Shown: in pieces, positions 47,178 to 60,470 of the stretch
Layout: each line of letters begins with the position of its first letter
Numbering within the stretch: the stretch's first letter is position 1
NCBI RefSeq assembly: GCF_014839805.1
Contig: NC_051118.1
Location: 2,418,001-2,482,000 of the forward strand
Source of the DNA: Manduca sexta
Lineage: Eukaryota > Arthropoda > Insecta > Lepidoptera > Sphingidae
Length of the DNA: 64,000 nucleotides
Direction: 5' to 3'
Position numbers and translations under genes: made by a program
Notes under the pieces: model-generated
Database searches by the model: none
Told to the model about the DNA's origin: nothing
What the model saw: only the letters and a program-made list of their open reading frames with translations

Positions 47178-47324
47178 TATACTAATATATGCCTAAAGAG
47201 TTTGTTTGTTTGAACGCGCTAATCACTTTTATTACTAAACTAATTTACATTACTCCTGAGTGCTCAGGCTACTTTTTATTCTGTGCAAACTTTTTCACGC
47301 GGGCGGAGCCGCAGGCAAATGCTA
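47178..47324 (+). mobile_element. Short Helitron between genes B and C
   Basis: TCTATACTAATATATGCC at the 5' end, hairpin GCGGGCGGAGCCGCAGGC and CTAG at the 3' end; 147 bases. Confidence 0.75.
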
Positions 47325-47469
47325 GTACATAATATGCTTAAGACAAGATAAGACTATTGTCAATAACCATAAACTTACTTATCGTCCACGGTGGGGCAGT
47401 TAGATAAGCTTCGTCCTCGACTTTGTTTGAAATATATTGCATTTTCCGGTACACTAACAAAACACACTT

Positions 47470-49660
47470 ACCACTACTTAACTAGCGGTAGGTTTCTTAT
47501 ATGTGAGAGTCAGCCTGATTAGGTAACACCGCAATGTCTTTGTTGCGGTTTGAAGAACATTGTAGCCAGTGTAACTACTGAACATATTAAGACTTAACAT
47601 CTCATGTCTCAGGATGGCGAGCACAGTGGAATACCAAACGATACTTTGTAATTCAAGTTGTTGGATGGTGTTTCTACTGTTTATGGGCGGTCGTATCGCT
47701 TACCATAAGGCGAACGGCAAGCTCATCTCGTCATTCAAAGCAGTACAAAAACACATGCTAGGACAGAATAATAAAAATGGGTCTTCTATTAAATAAGATG
47801 AAATAGATATTACAAAACTACACAGAGTAATGACCAGTGGAACAGAGAGGAATATTTACAAGACTCAATAACCTCAAAAATATGGTATTTTTGTCATAAG
47901 TGTGTAGTAGTATGCGTTTATTTTGTCTTTAATTTGAAATAATTATGTATTTTATGCACATACAATAAAGTCTAATCGCAAAGATATTCAAAAATCCATC
48001 AAATATTATCAGTCGTAAAATAGTTACAACAAACAAACATAAGGTTTTTAAATCTTTCCAATAATGGTTGCCGAACGTGATACCTGAGTAGAAGCATGGA
48101 TAACGTTGAATACTGAGTACAGTTTTCGCCATGATTTCTTCAAACGTGGTCCTCCTCAGGTGAGATTTAATATTAAATTCAATAATAAATAATTTCGTGT
48201 ATACATCAGTGGCAAAAGGTGACATTTTCCAAATAACCCGACACAATATATAGGATCTAATAAGCATAAAAGGCTTGCAAATCGTTCTAATGATAATTAA
48301 ATTCTACATCAGGGGAAGTCTGAAGGAATCGGGTTCTATGAACCCTTTACCACTGGTATGTATGTATACTGTAAGGTATTTAGGAAGATCTATTCAGGCG
48401 TGTGAACACCATAAGCTCTTTTCATATCGCATCTTTAAAACTGACTTTATAATCCACATTTGAAAAGTGACAAACTATCTCATGCAACATCGACTTTTGG
48501 TAATTATATTAAAGTTAATTTGATGTTTTTTTTCACTTGCGTCATTGTAATTCTAAAGGTGCGAATTACTTTACTTTCATAATTCTTTACTTTCACAGCT
48601 CAGAATGATTTGAAATTTGTAATTGCTTCAATGGTATTTCTAAGACGGCACCTTGACCTGATACTGCAGCACTAAGTAGTCTACGGAATAACCTAACATT
48701 TCTGAGAGTGTCTAAGGCATGGACCCTGAAGGGACGCAGGTATAACCACATCAAAACCTAGTTTTGAGTCTTGCATGGACGTTATTATTATTATACGTGT
48801 AAAAGGTTAATAACAGCTGTACTTAGTGGATATTTTGGGTCTTTTTTCATAATTACTCGTACTGTAAATTATAAAGGCTGTCATTTTTAAAGCATTTGTA
48901 GACCAGCAGTAATATCAACATCTTGTAATTACTCTTTTCCTATGGTTTCTGATGGTGCCTGATATCGTTTAATGTCCAACCGTCGATGAAGCCGTCTAGG
49001 AGCAATTTTATTGGATGGATAATGATTTGCCGCATTGCTGAATTTTTATCTTATACATAAATTTTATTATGTAGTTTGCAGAAATCGATAGACGTTACTT
49101 GCTATCACAATATCTAATTGCAGTATATAAAATATAAGTTCAAAAATTATTTATCATCAATGTATACTCTAGTAGCCAGCGTACAATTCGAGAACTTAGT
49201 TATTGATTATGGTTGGTAATCCCAGGTCGGACCGAAAATAATTGTGACTGAATTTTTCCATCTTAAGAATTACTCAGTCGTAGCTCGAAATCGGGAATTC
49301 AGTGGTGTGATCCCCGTGCCTCGGCAGTACGTAAAGCCGTTGATCTTGGATCTGATTTTTCTCCGGTCATGTTGGATAGCCGTCTTATCGGACTACGTGA
49401 GTGAAAAAAACACAGAGTGCACCTGTATATAGTGCACACACTGGTGCACTATACTATTTCCTGCGTACCTGGCTGATTTCATTTGAGATCGACTATCGTG
49501 CTGCAGTTTGACTAGGAGAGATTCAAGTATCCTTCGTTATTATACAATAAAAGTGCAGTTTTACCTGGACACAGGCCCGATGCAACCCAATTATAATCGA
49601 AATGTCAAAGATGCGTCGGGCGAAGATGAAGGTCGCTTCTTTCTCGGTGGTAGGTAATGC
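47470..49660. repeat. Intergenic duplication unit upstream of gene C
   Basis: Collinear with 31200-33710 with moderate divergence; its open frame at 49244-49432 is truncated by a one-base expansion of an A run. A small deletion has removed the segment equal to about 32110-32270. Confidence 0.75.
47490..47765 (+). repeat. Dispersed ATGACGAGACGA repeat (upstream of gene C)
   Basis: Same repeat at the equivalent point of the next intergenic unit. Confidence 0.65.
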
Positions 49661-49784
49661 AAAACTAATGGTTTGTGACGGCCAATTTTTAGGATGTTTT
49701 TCGAAGGGTAGCACTTAGTGATCCTTTAAAACAAATGCTAATGGCATTATTAAAACATACGGTTGAAGATCTGTATTTCGCCAG

Positions 49785-49965
49785 CTAATTTCATCATCAT
49801 CAGTCTTTGGAGGTCCACTGCTGAACATAGGCCTCCCCTAAAGATTTCCAGACGGACCTGTTAACAGCAGTCTACATCCAGCACGTTCCTGCGACCTCGT
49901 TCATATCGTCTGTCCGTCCTGCAAGTAGACATCCAACACCGTGCGTGCTAGATAACTGCTCCATG
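49785..49965 (+). repeat. Dispersed CCACTGCTGAACATAGGCC repeat (before gene C)
   Basis: Same repeat at the equivalent place upstream of gene C. Confidence 0.55.
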
Positions 49966-50235
49966 TAATAGAGGGTTATAAACTTATTGCTATTAACTTT
50001 CATTGTGGTGTTATAAATTTTTTATCAACCAAATCTTAGATATGAAGCATTATTTTATATTTTTATTGCTTTTCGATAAAAATTATCTCAATAATTTCGT
50101 AAGGGCATGACATATTCGTCAAGATTATAAAAAAGAAAATTATAATACATATGGACATTATAATATATAGTAAATCATACATAATAATATAATAGGTCGG
50201 AGAAAAAGATTTTTCGCATATAGTAGGTATTTATA

Positions 50236-50620
50236 AACTTCCGCCCTGTGGAATGGGGGCGTTTGGAGAATTCCACCGCGGTATCCCCTGCCTGTCGTAA
50301 GAGGCGACTAATAGGGGCCACGAAGGGAGTCGTCGGCGGGCAGCGAGGGGGCTGTCCGCCCTAGTGCATTTCTGTGCATCTTTTGCACATCTGTAGGTTG
50401 ATCCCCGGGATGGACGGCATTGTGTAGTTGGCCTCACGCTGCCGTAGACGTCGAGGGCGTCCTTCGGTGCGCGGGGGCTTCTGAGCCCGCCCCGTCCCAT
50501 AGGAGACGGGCCGCAAGGCGGCACCGCGCAGGGACGGCTGCGGTCGTAGACTTAGACACTTCAACGTCAGAGGAAGCCCGCAGCCGTCCCGAATGCACCG
50601 AAGAGGGCCTTTATTACAGC
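50236..50620 (+). mobile_element. R1-like LINE 3' UTR fragment upstream of gene C
   Basis: Homologous to the 34959-35549 insertion and to 6390-6620, including the ATTCCACCGCGGTATCCCC motif. It is a third copy, about 150 bases before the exon 1 region of gene C. No coding part. Confidence 0.65.
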
Positions 50621-50639
50621 AGGGAGTCTTTAGGAAATA

Positions 50640-50772
50640 ATAAACCAATTTAAAAAAATCTAGTGAATGTAGTGAACGTATAGTATCAGAATCCCAAATA
50701 TTTTAATTGTCATAGATGTAACTCTTTAACATTAAAAATAAGCGTTGTATATAATATAAAATAATTCCGTAG
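50640..50772 (+). promoter_or_regulatory. Conserved 5' segment upstream of gene C coding exon 1
   Basis: Closely matches 37320-37460 upstream of gene B and, less so, 62820-62890 upstream of gene D (AACTCTTTAACATTAAAAAT). Retention in all members fits a shared promoter or end of intron, but inheritance by duplication explains it equally well. Confidence 0.35.
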
Positions 50773-53700
50773 CTTATTGGCAGTAACAGTAACATGCGAG
50801 GACCTGGACTTCCCCCCAGGGTTCCAGTTCGGGGCCGCATCAGCAGCGTACCAGGTGGAAGGTGCTTGGAATGTCAGTGGTAGGTACAGTCAACGTCGCT
50901 GAGCAGCCATTCTTCGTTTAACCGAGAACCACCATTATTATAAATCTGACAGTCATTATAACTCCTGATTCAGTTAGTTTTATATATAGCAGTATATTGT
51001 TTATCGCCAATAAGCAACAGCGTGTGTATGGAACCCAATTGATAAAAATGTGTGAAAATATTATTTGAGACCAAAGATTACACTCGACGTGACACGCAAT
51101 ACATAATGATATAATAATATCAGCCCTTTATTGTATACTGTCTCACTGTTGGGCACGGGCCTCCTCCACTACTGAGAGGGATTAGGCCTTAGTCCACCAC
51201 GCTGGCCTAGTGCGGATTGGTAGACTTCACACACCTTCGAAATTCCTATAGAGAACTTCTCGGATGTGCAGGTTTCCTCACGATATTTTCCTTCTCCGTT
51301 AAACGGGCAATAATTCACAAAGAATACACACATGATTTTATATAAGTCAGAGGTGTGTGCCCTTGGGATTTGAACCTGTGGACATTCGTCTTGGCAGTCC
51401 GTTCCACAACCAACTAGACTATCGCCGCTATTTTTAACTCAATACAGTGTAGTACTAATTTAATATAAACCAATGAAAGCTCTGCGTTGCCAGTTTATTG
51501 AATCTGCACCAGCTGCTCCCCTAAAGCTATCCCGAAGATGCGATAAAAATACCATACCAATTTGATGCAGATAAATCCGAAAGTATATGGGACAGGCTGA
51601 TCCGTGACAAGCCTGAACTCATCGCTGACAGATCCACCGGAGATGTGGCCTGCGACTCCTACCACCTCTGGAGACGCGACATCGAGATGGCCGCAGATCT
51701 TGGCTTGCACTTCTACCGCATGTCCATATCCTGGCCGCGACTGCTGCCGAACGGTTTCACTAACAAGATCAGCGAGGACGGATTCAACTACTACAACAAC
51801 CTGATCGATGGACTTCTTGAGAAGGGCATTCAGCCGATGGTGACGCTGTACCACTGGGATCTGCCGCAAAGTCTACAGGATCTAGGTAAGATTGTTTCTT
51901 GCTGCATTCTTAAAAAAATACTGAATATTATACCTGACTTTCCCTAACTAATACCTTAGCTTATGACCATATATCTAATGGTCTGTAGGTTAGTAGATAC
52001 GGAATAAGTAAAAGACGTCTTTGGATCTAAAATAAAAGTATAAGATATAGTTTTATTTATTGTAGATATAAGATTTATAACACGATAGATGCCTTCCATA
52101 GATTACGATGATCACTACTATCCCCTGAGCCCATGCTGAGATTTCTTACTAGCTGAATCGTTTCCAGGCGGTTGGACTAATCCCCTCATCGTGGACTGGT
52201 TTGGGAACTACGCTCGCGTCGTCTTCACCTTATTCGGAGACAGGGTGAAGACCTGGATTACCATCAACGAACCCTTGCTCATGTGCGACGTGCCATACAA
52301 CACTGGTACTATGGCACCGGCTATTTTAGACCCCGACGTGGGCGCCCACCTCTGCGCCAAGAACGTCCTTATGGCCCACGCTAAAGCTTGGAGAATTTAT
52401 GATAAGGAGTTCAGGCCGAAGTACCATGGTTAGTCCTAATTTTGATTGACTAAAGCTTAACAACTTGTTGATCTTGTGAGTTGAACCACAGACCCAAACA
52501 CTTCCCCCATATGTAATCCCCTCCTTATTCTTCAAGCCACGCAGTTAATGATTTTTCTATTAGAAATGGTTATTATTAGACATTGTTTTTGTTTGACACT
52601 CGTTCATACGCCGATCTATGGTAAATATAATAAAAATTAAACAGCAATCCACTTGATAAGCATCCAACACATTTTATAAAACTTTGACCTCGGTTATAAA
52701 AAAAAACAGTTCATTATTGCTTGGATACTTCATAGGTGATATTTTACGCAAAAGAAAAAATGACAAATAACGATTCGCTTAACTATAAGCGTTTATTTTA
52801 TTTGTCAAGAAAGAAGAAAAAAGAAAATATATTTTGAAACAATAAATGGGTACTATTATGATACCTACATACAACGTTTTATATAACATTAATATTATGC
52901 AAACAATGACAACCTTTATTCAGTTCCTTGTATAAATACCATATAATTTCTTTTTAATAAGCGTAGGTTTTTAAAAATATTTTCTGATAAGATTTTTTCC
53001 AGGGGAATTATCGCTGGCCAATCAATTGATATGGTATGAACCTTTCTCCCCTGAGGATAAAGAAATAACGGATACAGCCAGGGAGTTCATGGTAAGATAA
53101 TGATAATTTAATCTCTCCAAGACTTCATTAATATGTGGTCTACACAGGGTCATTTAATTATCAACAATGAATGACGGAATACTTTGACCAAAAATCCTTG
53201 TTTAAATTATCTTTTTCTTTTTTCCATTTTGTTGTTTAATGGTAATACACGCACGCACGCACCCAAGGTGCAGGGACTATTGCAAAAAGATGGGAATTAT
53301 ACTGGGTCTATGGATGGAATTTAGCTGAACGTCTTTGTTGGACATCCCGATGTCTGCCAAGTAAAACGTCTCAATTTTTGTATTCAAGTCAGACGGTGAC
53401 TTGCCCCCTACTAGATGGGCACCCCATAACTGACGTAAGCCAAGAACGCAACACTGGTGTGGGTGGCTTAAGGGTGTCCAGAGGTGTGCACCGAGTTCAC
53501 CATCGCGAGGTGCTGTCGCGTCCCAGAACAGATTTCCTCGATATTACGCAGATTGAGGACTTCCACCCTTGAGCTTAGATTCTTAGCTCTTGCGACTTCC
53601 ACCCGGAGCCAGCCAGTTAACCCCCACCCTCCACGATATCAAGGAACGCGGTGTCGCCATTCACCGTCGGCTCGCTACGAAGCTGCCCCTACGGCATTAT

Positions 53701-56700
53701 TATTATTATTATTAATTCGTGTTTTCATAATTAATAGTTATACATTTCATAATGTCTGTTTAGCGTAGGCTCTTAAATATGGTTGTCTTTAAGTGTCTTG
53801 CACGAATGGTTTTTTTTTAGCATATTTCTGTTTTATAGGCAGGCCGTTACTCCCATCCGATATATTCAAAGGAGGGCGGCTGGCCACCGGTTACTGAAAA
53901 AATCATGGCTGAAAACAGCAAAGCAAAGGGATATAAAGAGTCAAACCTGCCAGCATTTACTAAGGAAGAAATTGAGTTCGTGAAAGGTAAGATAGCATTT
54001 AAAAGTATCTCACGGGATGTAGATAGGGGTAGATTAACACCATTCGATCGCGTAAAAACAAGTTCATATAGCGTGTTTGACGGGATTTGAAACGTTAATG
54101 CTTGTATTGGCTAATATACAATGCCTTGTATAAATGGGGCGTTGCGTCTACTTAAACATTACATCGCACAACGAAGAGTAATTTACTCTATTATATGACG
54201 AAATGTTAAGTCGTTCGCAAAACCATCCAAGACTTCGAATAACAAATCTTATATTATCTTATTTATAACTAATATTATAAATGCGAACGTTTGTGAAAAT
54301 TAATGGTTGTTTGTTAAATGTAGATACTAAAACTCGGAAACTACCGCATAAACCATGCCCTGGATTAAAACGTAGACTACTTTTCATTCCGGTAATTTGC
54401 TCTTGTGCGAAATTTTGATATGAAATTTTAATGTATGGTGCAGATCTAGGCGTTTTATTGCAGGAATATGTGGCACGCGGGCGAAGCCGCGTGTAACACC
54501 TAATCATTTCATTATTCGGAAATGCGATCACGATCCAAAAACACTAGATTCCCCGAATTTGGTTACAGAATCTTTCACACCGGAATATTACTTACACTCG
54601 TGCTTATCAGCGGTGTCAAGCAATACGACGCTACCGAGCCAGTCAATTAAAATTTGCTAAGCTGCTTAGCGATGGTATTCGAGAAAGTATACTTGTACTG
54701 AAGATCTCTCGTAAAATTTTATTTTATTTGAATTTATTTAAAAAAAAAATTACAATCTAATAATCACTGCACTCATCACTCTAGAATTTTGGAATTTTAT
54801 TCGACTGCATCGATAGCGTCGCATTGCGTGCCACCGCTCTGAGGTCCCTGGTTCGAATCCTGGTGCGGGTAAAGTGTGTTTAGAATTTTCTGCTTAGTAT
54901 CATTACAAAAATGTGTCCCCTATTATGGCGATAGGCCCTATCACGGGACGGGAAACATATGGCAAAATGTAGTTATCCTGGTTGCACCTCCGCCCACTCC
55001 TTCGGGGACAAAGGCGTGGTGCATGTCTGGTCCTCATGTCCTCACGCCCTTGACTACTTTTACGTCCCACAGAAAACTCTATTTGCAGGTACGTTCGACT
55101 ACTACGCTGTGAACTACTACACCAGCAGGCTGACACGCAGGGCGAAGGAGGGTGAAGAATTTGGTGCCTTCCCCCTGTCAGACGTGCCAGACATCGGAGC
55201 TAAATACGAAATAAATCCAGATTGGAAATCTACATCTTCATCGTGGTTTTTTGTAAGTTATGATCTTGTTATTTAATGGGGATTTATTTGTTTCTTTCCT
55301 GCCAGCCCTTGCTGGCTTCTTTGTTTACTTTATAGTCTTTCATTTATTTTATGTCCAATATAAATTGTCTTTAGTTTTATAAGCGACTTTATCTGAGTAA
55401 TAATTAAATATTCTCATGTACCTTGACTTATCATGAGTGCAACTATGTTCGCCTCCGTGATGAATAAAGCATTTTATTTTATTTTAAAAAGAATCAGCTA
55501 ACAGTGCTATAGTTTTATAAGCGACTTTATCTGAGTAATAATTAAATATTCTCATGTACCTTGACTTATCATGAGTGCAACTATGTTCGCCTCCGTGATG
55601 AATAAAGCATTTTATTTTATTTTAAAAAGAATCAGCTAACAGTGCTCATTAGATAAGCTTTACATGTAAGGAGTGATATCCTACAACTTCTTTAATTTCG
55701 GTGTTACCAGACATTTATATCTTAGAAAAGTAGATGCTTATACCGCGGCTGAGATTTGGGAAATGGACTTAACGCAAAGTATTTATCTACTATTGTTATC
55801 CAGGTATATCCCGAAGGTTTACGTAACCAGATCGTATGGCTAAGGGAGCAATATGGCGATATGAAGTTCATAATCACAGAAAACGGATACCCACGTCTCA
55901 ATGGATTAGATGACACCGACAGAATAGACTATTACACCGAACATCTAACACAGGTGAGTCTTTAAGGTGTATTTATATAACTTAGAGGTTTTTCTAATAG
56001 ACCTCTTTAAAAATTTTGCTGGTTTCGATTGACCGTATCTGTCTACATTAATAGGTGAAGTCAAGCCAATATTTTAGTACTTCACTATCAAACCGCATAC
56101 ATTTCCGTGGACCCCTATTTTTGGTCACGCCGACTTGGACCCCGTCAAGTCTTTCTTGGACACCTGGTTTACCTGGACCACTTTGGGAATCAATGATATA
56201 ACTGATCGGCGCGATTAGCAAGCCGCTTAGGTACTAATAAGCTCCATGATTACCAATAAATTGTAGCAATACTACATTCATACAAACATAGCATCGTGTT
56301 TTCTCCTATTTTAAGGGGCAGATAGAGGTGTAACATATCCGTATTTTGCAGCTGTGTTAAGTCTTATGTAATAGGGGCCTAATGCCATTTACCGGGCACG
56401 TTTTCATTCCTGGTTGGTATTGAGAAGAAAACCCTAATATCACACTGACCTCTGCCTCACATGCAACGACTACGCCAACGAAGTAGTCAGAAATAAGTAT
56501 TGTCTAGAATATTGAATTAAAAACCTCTTTCTGATAGCACTGCGCTCGTTGCTCTGAGATTCTGTTATAACGCGCCCGGATTTTCGAACGCGTATTAATC
56601 GCCTCGCGTTCCTGCTCGGTCAATGGCAAAGCGGGTACCGGCTCGGAGACTCAGTATTGTCAGATTAGCCGAGGAAGCCTAATTCGCGCAATGTAGGCTA

Positions 56701-57387
56701 CTTCGGAGGATGCTCTGGTGACCAAAAAATGCGCCAATGGCCACTGTTGTCCCCACCTAGCTACGCTCAAGTCTGCACCTGATGGTAAGCGGAGTGGAGT
56801 TCATATTATAGAATTACCCTAGCCATTCAATACAATATTGTAATTTCCTATTACAATATTGTGTCGTGGTCGTGTTGTTATTATCGCACTATCGCCATAT
56901 TCTCACGCGCGCAGGGTTATGGCCGGTGATGTAACAGTTTGCTTACTGTTATTTGAGAGGTACCTCTTCCATAAAATTTCAAAGCTTTACAACTTATTTA
57001 TTATTGCATGGTTTTTGAAAATTCTTTCTCCATTACATTTCGGATGACTTACATTTTTGATAAATGTATTTAAAAACGAAGCAGTCAACTACTCTATTAA
57101 GGAATATAAATAAATGATAAGTTTGAATCCCATTGCTTAGACGCAAGATCTTGCCTAAGGGCCTAATGCCTTTTGATTTCTAGGTATTACGAGCCATTAA
57201 AGAAGACGGTGTTAACATCACAGGATACACAGCGTGGACCCTTATGGACAACTTCGAATGGGAGGACGGGTACAACTCGAGGTTCGGCCTCTATGAAGTG
57301 GACTTCACGTCTCCAGAACGAACTAGGACTCCCAGAGCATCCGCCGAATTCTACAAGAAACTAATACAACGACACTCTTTGAATTAA
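50773..57387 (+). CDS. GH1 beta-glucosidase / myrosinase-like, gene C
   Basis: Exons: 50773-50879, 51571-51885, 52168-52428, 53003-53091, 53839-53986, 55089-55252, 55804-55953 and 57184-57387. Introns are GT-AG, phases match gene B, and there is no stop over about 478 residues. Blocks: [29 protein letters not shown] (acid/base), [19 protein letters not shown] (nucleophile) and [14 protein letters not shown]. The protein ends RHSLN, two residues earlier than B. Differences from B include [16 protein letters not shown] in exon 2, [17 protein letters not shown] in exon 4 and [12 protein letters not shown] in exon 7. Probably secreted and active. The Met exon is unresolved. Intron 1 holds a SINE, intron 5 a Helitron and a SINE, and intron 6 a perfect tandem duplication. 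Confidence 0.93.
51103..51436 (-). mobile_element. tRNA-derived SINE, family 2, intron 1 of gene C
   Basis: Full-length copy of the same family, in reverse orientation to gene C. Gene B intron 1 and gene D intron 1 lack it. A short CAATAC repeat may flank it. Confidence 0.8.
53290..53715. repeat. Intron 4 block of gene C, homologous to 40955-41415
   Basis: Same position, order and orientation as the intron 4 block of gene B, with moderate divergence. It documents that introns were duplicated along with the exons. Confidence 0.5.
54265..54503 (+). mobile_element. Helitron-like element, intron 5 of gene C
   Basis: Begins CTAATATTATAAATGCGAACG and ends with GCGGGCGAAGCCGCGTGTAACACCTAAT, an altered 3' hairpin. 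Only its 3' remnant is visible in gene B intron 5 near 42290. Confidence 0.6.
54795..55020 (+). mobile_element. Degenerate SINE, family 1, intron 5 of gene C
   Basis: B box GGTTCGAATCC at about 54850, then a shortened body (TATGGCGATAGGCCCTATCACGGGACGG) and TCCTTCGGGGACAAAG. Gene B intron 5 (about 42430-42515) keeps only the tail portion. Confidence 0.65.
55300..55648 (+). repeat. LINE-like tail with a perfect 138-base tandem duplication, intron 6 of gene C
   Basis: 55373-55510 and 55511-55648 are direct repeats that I read as identical. Each includes a GATGAATAAAGCATTTTATTTTATTTT end. The upstream part (CTGCCAGCCCTTGCTGGCTTC) matches 26580-26800 on the other strand. Identity suggests a very recent duplication or an assembly stutter. 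Confidence 0.85.
56280..56490 (-). mobile_element. Degenerate SINE, intron 7 of gene C
   Basis: Orthologous insertion to 43640-43850. Confidence 0.5.
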
Positions 57388-58490
57388 CTGATGAGCAGAC
57401 CCTTATCCATAATTTTAATAGCCTAAGCAGAAAAGAAAAAGCATGCTTTGGACCCGCATTATTGCTTTATTGTTTTAAAGTTAACATTGTCAGTACAAGA
57501 AATAAGTTCCATATTTTGATACAACTTGGCGAGGTCTTTAATTTTTCTGGTCATGTTATAATTGCTTTAATTTGGACGAAATCTTGTCCACGAATAACGA
57601 TCAAATCATGCTACATCAAGTGATAGCTCGCAGCTACAATAGACAAAAATTAAGCAATCAATACGAATAAAAATGAGATTATAAAAAAATAATAAAAGAC
57701 ATGTCAATCGCATTTATAAATAATGAGTCTTATTTATGCTTCATTTTCTTCATTAATATATAACATCTATTTCTACTGAGGTGTAAATTCATCCAGACTA
57801 TTCTGTTCTGTATAAATACTTTTAATGATCAAAACTAATACGATCCAATATAATTAAATTGAGAATGAAACGACTTGCCGAAACGAATGTCCGCAGGTTG
57901 AATATCAAGACATACCTTTGACGTTTCGATGGTACCTGTGTATAGCTGTTTTTTGCTAGTATAATAATAATTAGAATGCGGGTGGTCAATAGGGTACCGG
58001 ACTCATTTTTGTTCTTTACTATTATCAAATATTGACATAATATAAATTATAACACATAAGGAATTATTAAAATCCGGTAAAAAATCAACAAGTACCTAAT
58101 AAGTCTTTGAATTTCGGTGGAAGGGGTAATTAACAAGAAACAGAAAATAGATAAAATACCCACATGTGACGTCATCAGGAATTACGATGCGTGCGAAAGA
58201 AAGAGATGAAGCGATATGCTCACATTGCGCCCACTTCTGCACATTACAATACTTTAAATATGAATTACTCGCTCATTTTTTAACCAATTTTTATGCAGTT
58301 TTCGCAGGAGTGCTTTCTTTTTCGTATTATTAACCATTACATATAGAATACTGTACAAACTCAAGCATAGGCCGGTCCCCTATTGAATCAAATTTTATGT
58401 ACAAATGTACAAATTAATTTCTTTTACAATTTTCGACTTAACAATTTCGCTTACACTACACATCAAATTTAACCAACTATTTTACAATTT
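57388..58490. other. 3' flank of gene C and intergenic DNA
   Basis: The first 400 bases are homologous to the 3' flanks of genes A and B. A short block at 57780-57960 repeats part of 11100-11260. The rest shows only the CTTTCTT-type dispersed repeat near 58190. Confidence 0.4.
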
Positions 58491-58660
58491 TAAACGGGGT
58501 CCTCGCGATGTTTTCCTTCACTGGAGCAAGCAATGATTCACAAAGAATAAACACATAATTTTATTAAGAAAAGTCAGAGGTGTGTACCCTTGGGATTTGA
58601 ACCTGCGGACATTCGTCTCTGCAGTCCGTTCCACAACCAACTAGGCTGTCACTGGGTTTT
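58490..58660 (-). mobile_element. SINE family 2 fragment downstream of gene C
   Basis: Carries TCAGAGGTGTGTACCCTTGGG and the B-box complement GGATTTGAACC; the tail portion is missing. Confidence 0.55.
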
Positions 58661-58733
58661 GTGTAAGACGTAATTTTTTTACCATATTTCACCTCGCTCG
58701 ACATTGGTACCTTGACCACAGAATATAAACTAT

Positions 58734-59135
58734 CTATACTAATACAAAACTGAAGCGCTTGTGTGTAAAAACGCGCTAATTATATTATTTATTTATTTAT
58801 TAGCACTGCCATATTGTATATAATATGTACAATATGGCAGTGTTATAATATTATTATAACAGTTACACATAGTTACACTAGTTTTAAATAATTATTATAG
58901 TCACGGGTATGTACAACAAGTACGGCGTACATAACATTAGCCACAGCACTCGGCGATTAGCATATGTTTATGGGACCTCAAAACGGTACACATAATATTA
59001 ATAATAACTACTTAACCAATTTTGATTTTTTTTTAACAATAAGCTACATTACTCTTTAGTGCTAGACTACATTTTATCCCGTGAATATATATCCCGTAAA
59101 ACTTATAACGTAGGCGGAGTTGCAGGCAAAAGCTA
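58734..59135 (+). mobile_element. Helitron downstream of gene C, interrupted
   Basis: 5' CTATACTAATACAAAACTG and 3' GGCGGAGTTGCAGGCAAAAGCTAG. The interior holds about 200 extra bases, including a near-palindrome at about 58805-58845 (CTGCCATATTGTATAT with its complement) and TTAT repeats, likely a nested insertion. Confidence 0.6.
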
Positions 59136-59249
59136 GTATACAATCTACTTGACAAGATAATATCATTGTTAATAGCGATAAATACTTATCATCACGGTGG
59201 GGCAGCGAGATAAGCTTTGTCCTCGACTTTGTTCGAAATGCATTACATT

Positions 59250-60470
59250 TTCCGGTAGCCTAACAAAAAACGTGAAAGGCTAGAATAATTAAAATGGGTA
59301 CCCTTTTAAATCATAATAAATAAATATTACTAAACTACACAAAATTAGTGACCAGTAGAAACATGAACAATCCTTTACAAGAAATAATAACCTTAAAAAT
59401 ATGGTAAATTTTGTCATGCGTATATTTTGTGTTTCATTTTAAAAAGCATGTATTTTAAGCAAACAATAAATTCTTATCTCGAAGACTCGCAAAAAATCCA
59501 TCAAATATTATCAGTTGCAAAATAATAACAACAAACAAACACGCAGGTTTTCGAACTATTTAGAATAATGTTTGCCGAAGGTAATCCCCAAGTCACTCAG
59601 TATTCAACATGATTTCTTCGAAAGCAGTCCTCTTCAGGTGAGATGTAAAAATAGTCAACAATAAATAGTGTCTAGTATTTGTAAACTAATTTATACTATT
59701 ATATAATAGTAAATAATCCCCAATTGAAAAATAGGGGTGTAATAAGTTGATAGATTGTATCGGTGTATCCGTGTGTGTGTACCTGTGCCTGCTGCGGCAT
59801 CCGAGCCTCCGGAAAAATGAACTGATTTCGACGATTTTTTTTTGGTAGAAAGCTTTAGAAAGATCTATTTAGGCGTTTGAAGACCATCAGCTGTTTTCCT
59901 ACTTTCGCAGGTCTGATTTATTTGAGATTTGGTAAACTATTATTTCGATGATATTTCTATATCATGACATCCTTGAGCTGGTGCTGCATTCTGCGGGATA
60001 CCTCAATAATATTTTGACTTGTCTGAATGTGTCTAGCCCTAGGGTGTGGACCCTGAAGGGGCGCAGATATAAACAGATCAAGACCTAGTTTTGAGTATGG
60101 ACGCTGTTATAGAAGCTCGCACCGGGCGTGTAAAAGGTTAATAACAGCCTTACTTATTGGATATTTTTTGTCTTTTTTCATAATTACTCGTACTGTTAAT
60201 TATAAAGGCTAGTATTTTTAAAGCATTTGTAGACCAACAACTATATCAACATCTTATAATTATTCTTTTTCCTTGCTGTTCGGTTTCTCATGGTGCCTGA
60301 TATCGTTTAATGTTCAATCATCGACAAAGCCGTGGTTGGATAATAATTTGCCGCATCACTGAATTTTTATCTTATTTATAATTTTTATCATTGTATGTTG
60401 TGGTAAGTCGATAGAAGTTGCTAGTTATCATAATACCTAATTATCATCTATCTATAGTATTATATAACAA
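59250..60470. repeat. Intergenic duplication unit upstream of gene D
   Basis: The most diverged copy, recognisable by GGACCCTGAAGGGGCGCAG, CATAATTACTCGTACTGT and TGGTGCCTGATATCGTTTAATG, in the same order as the others. Confidence 0.65.
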
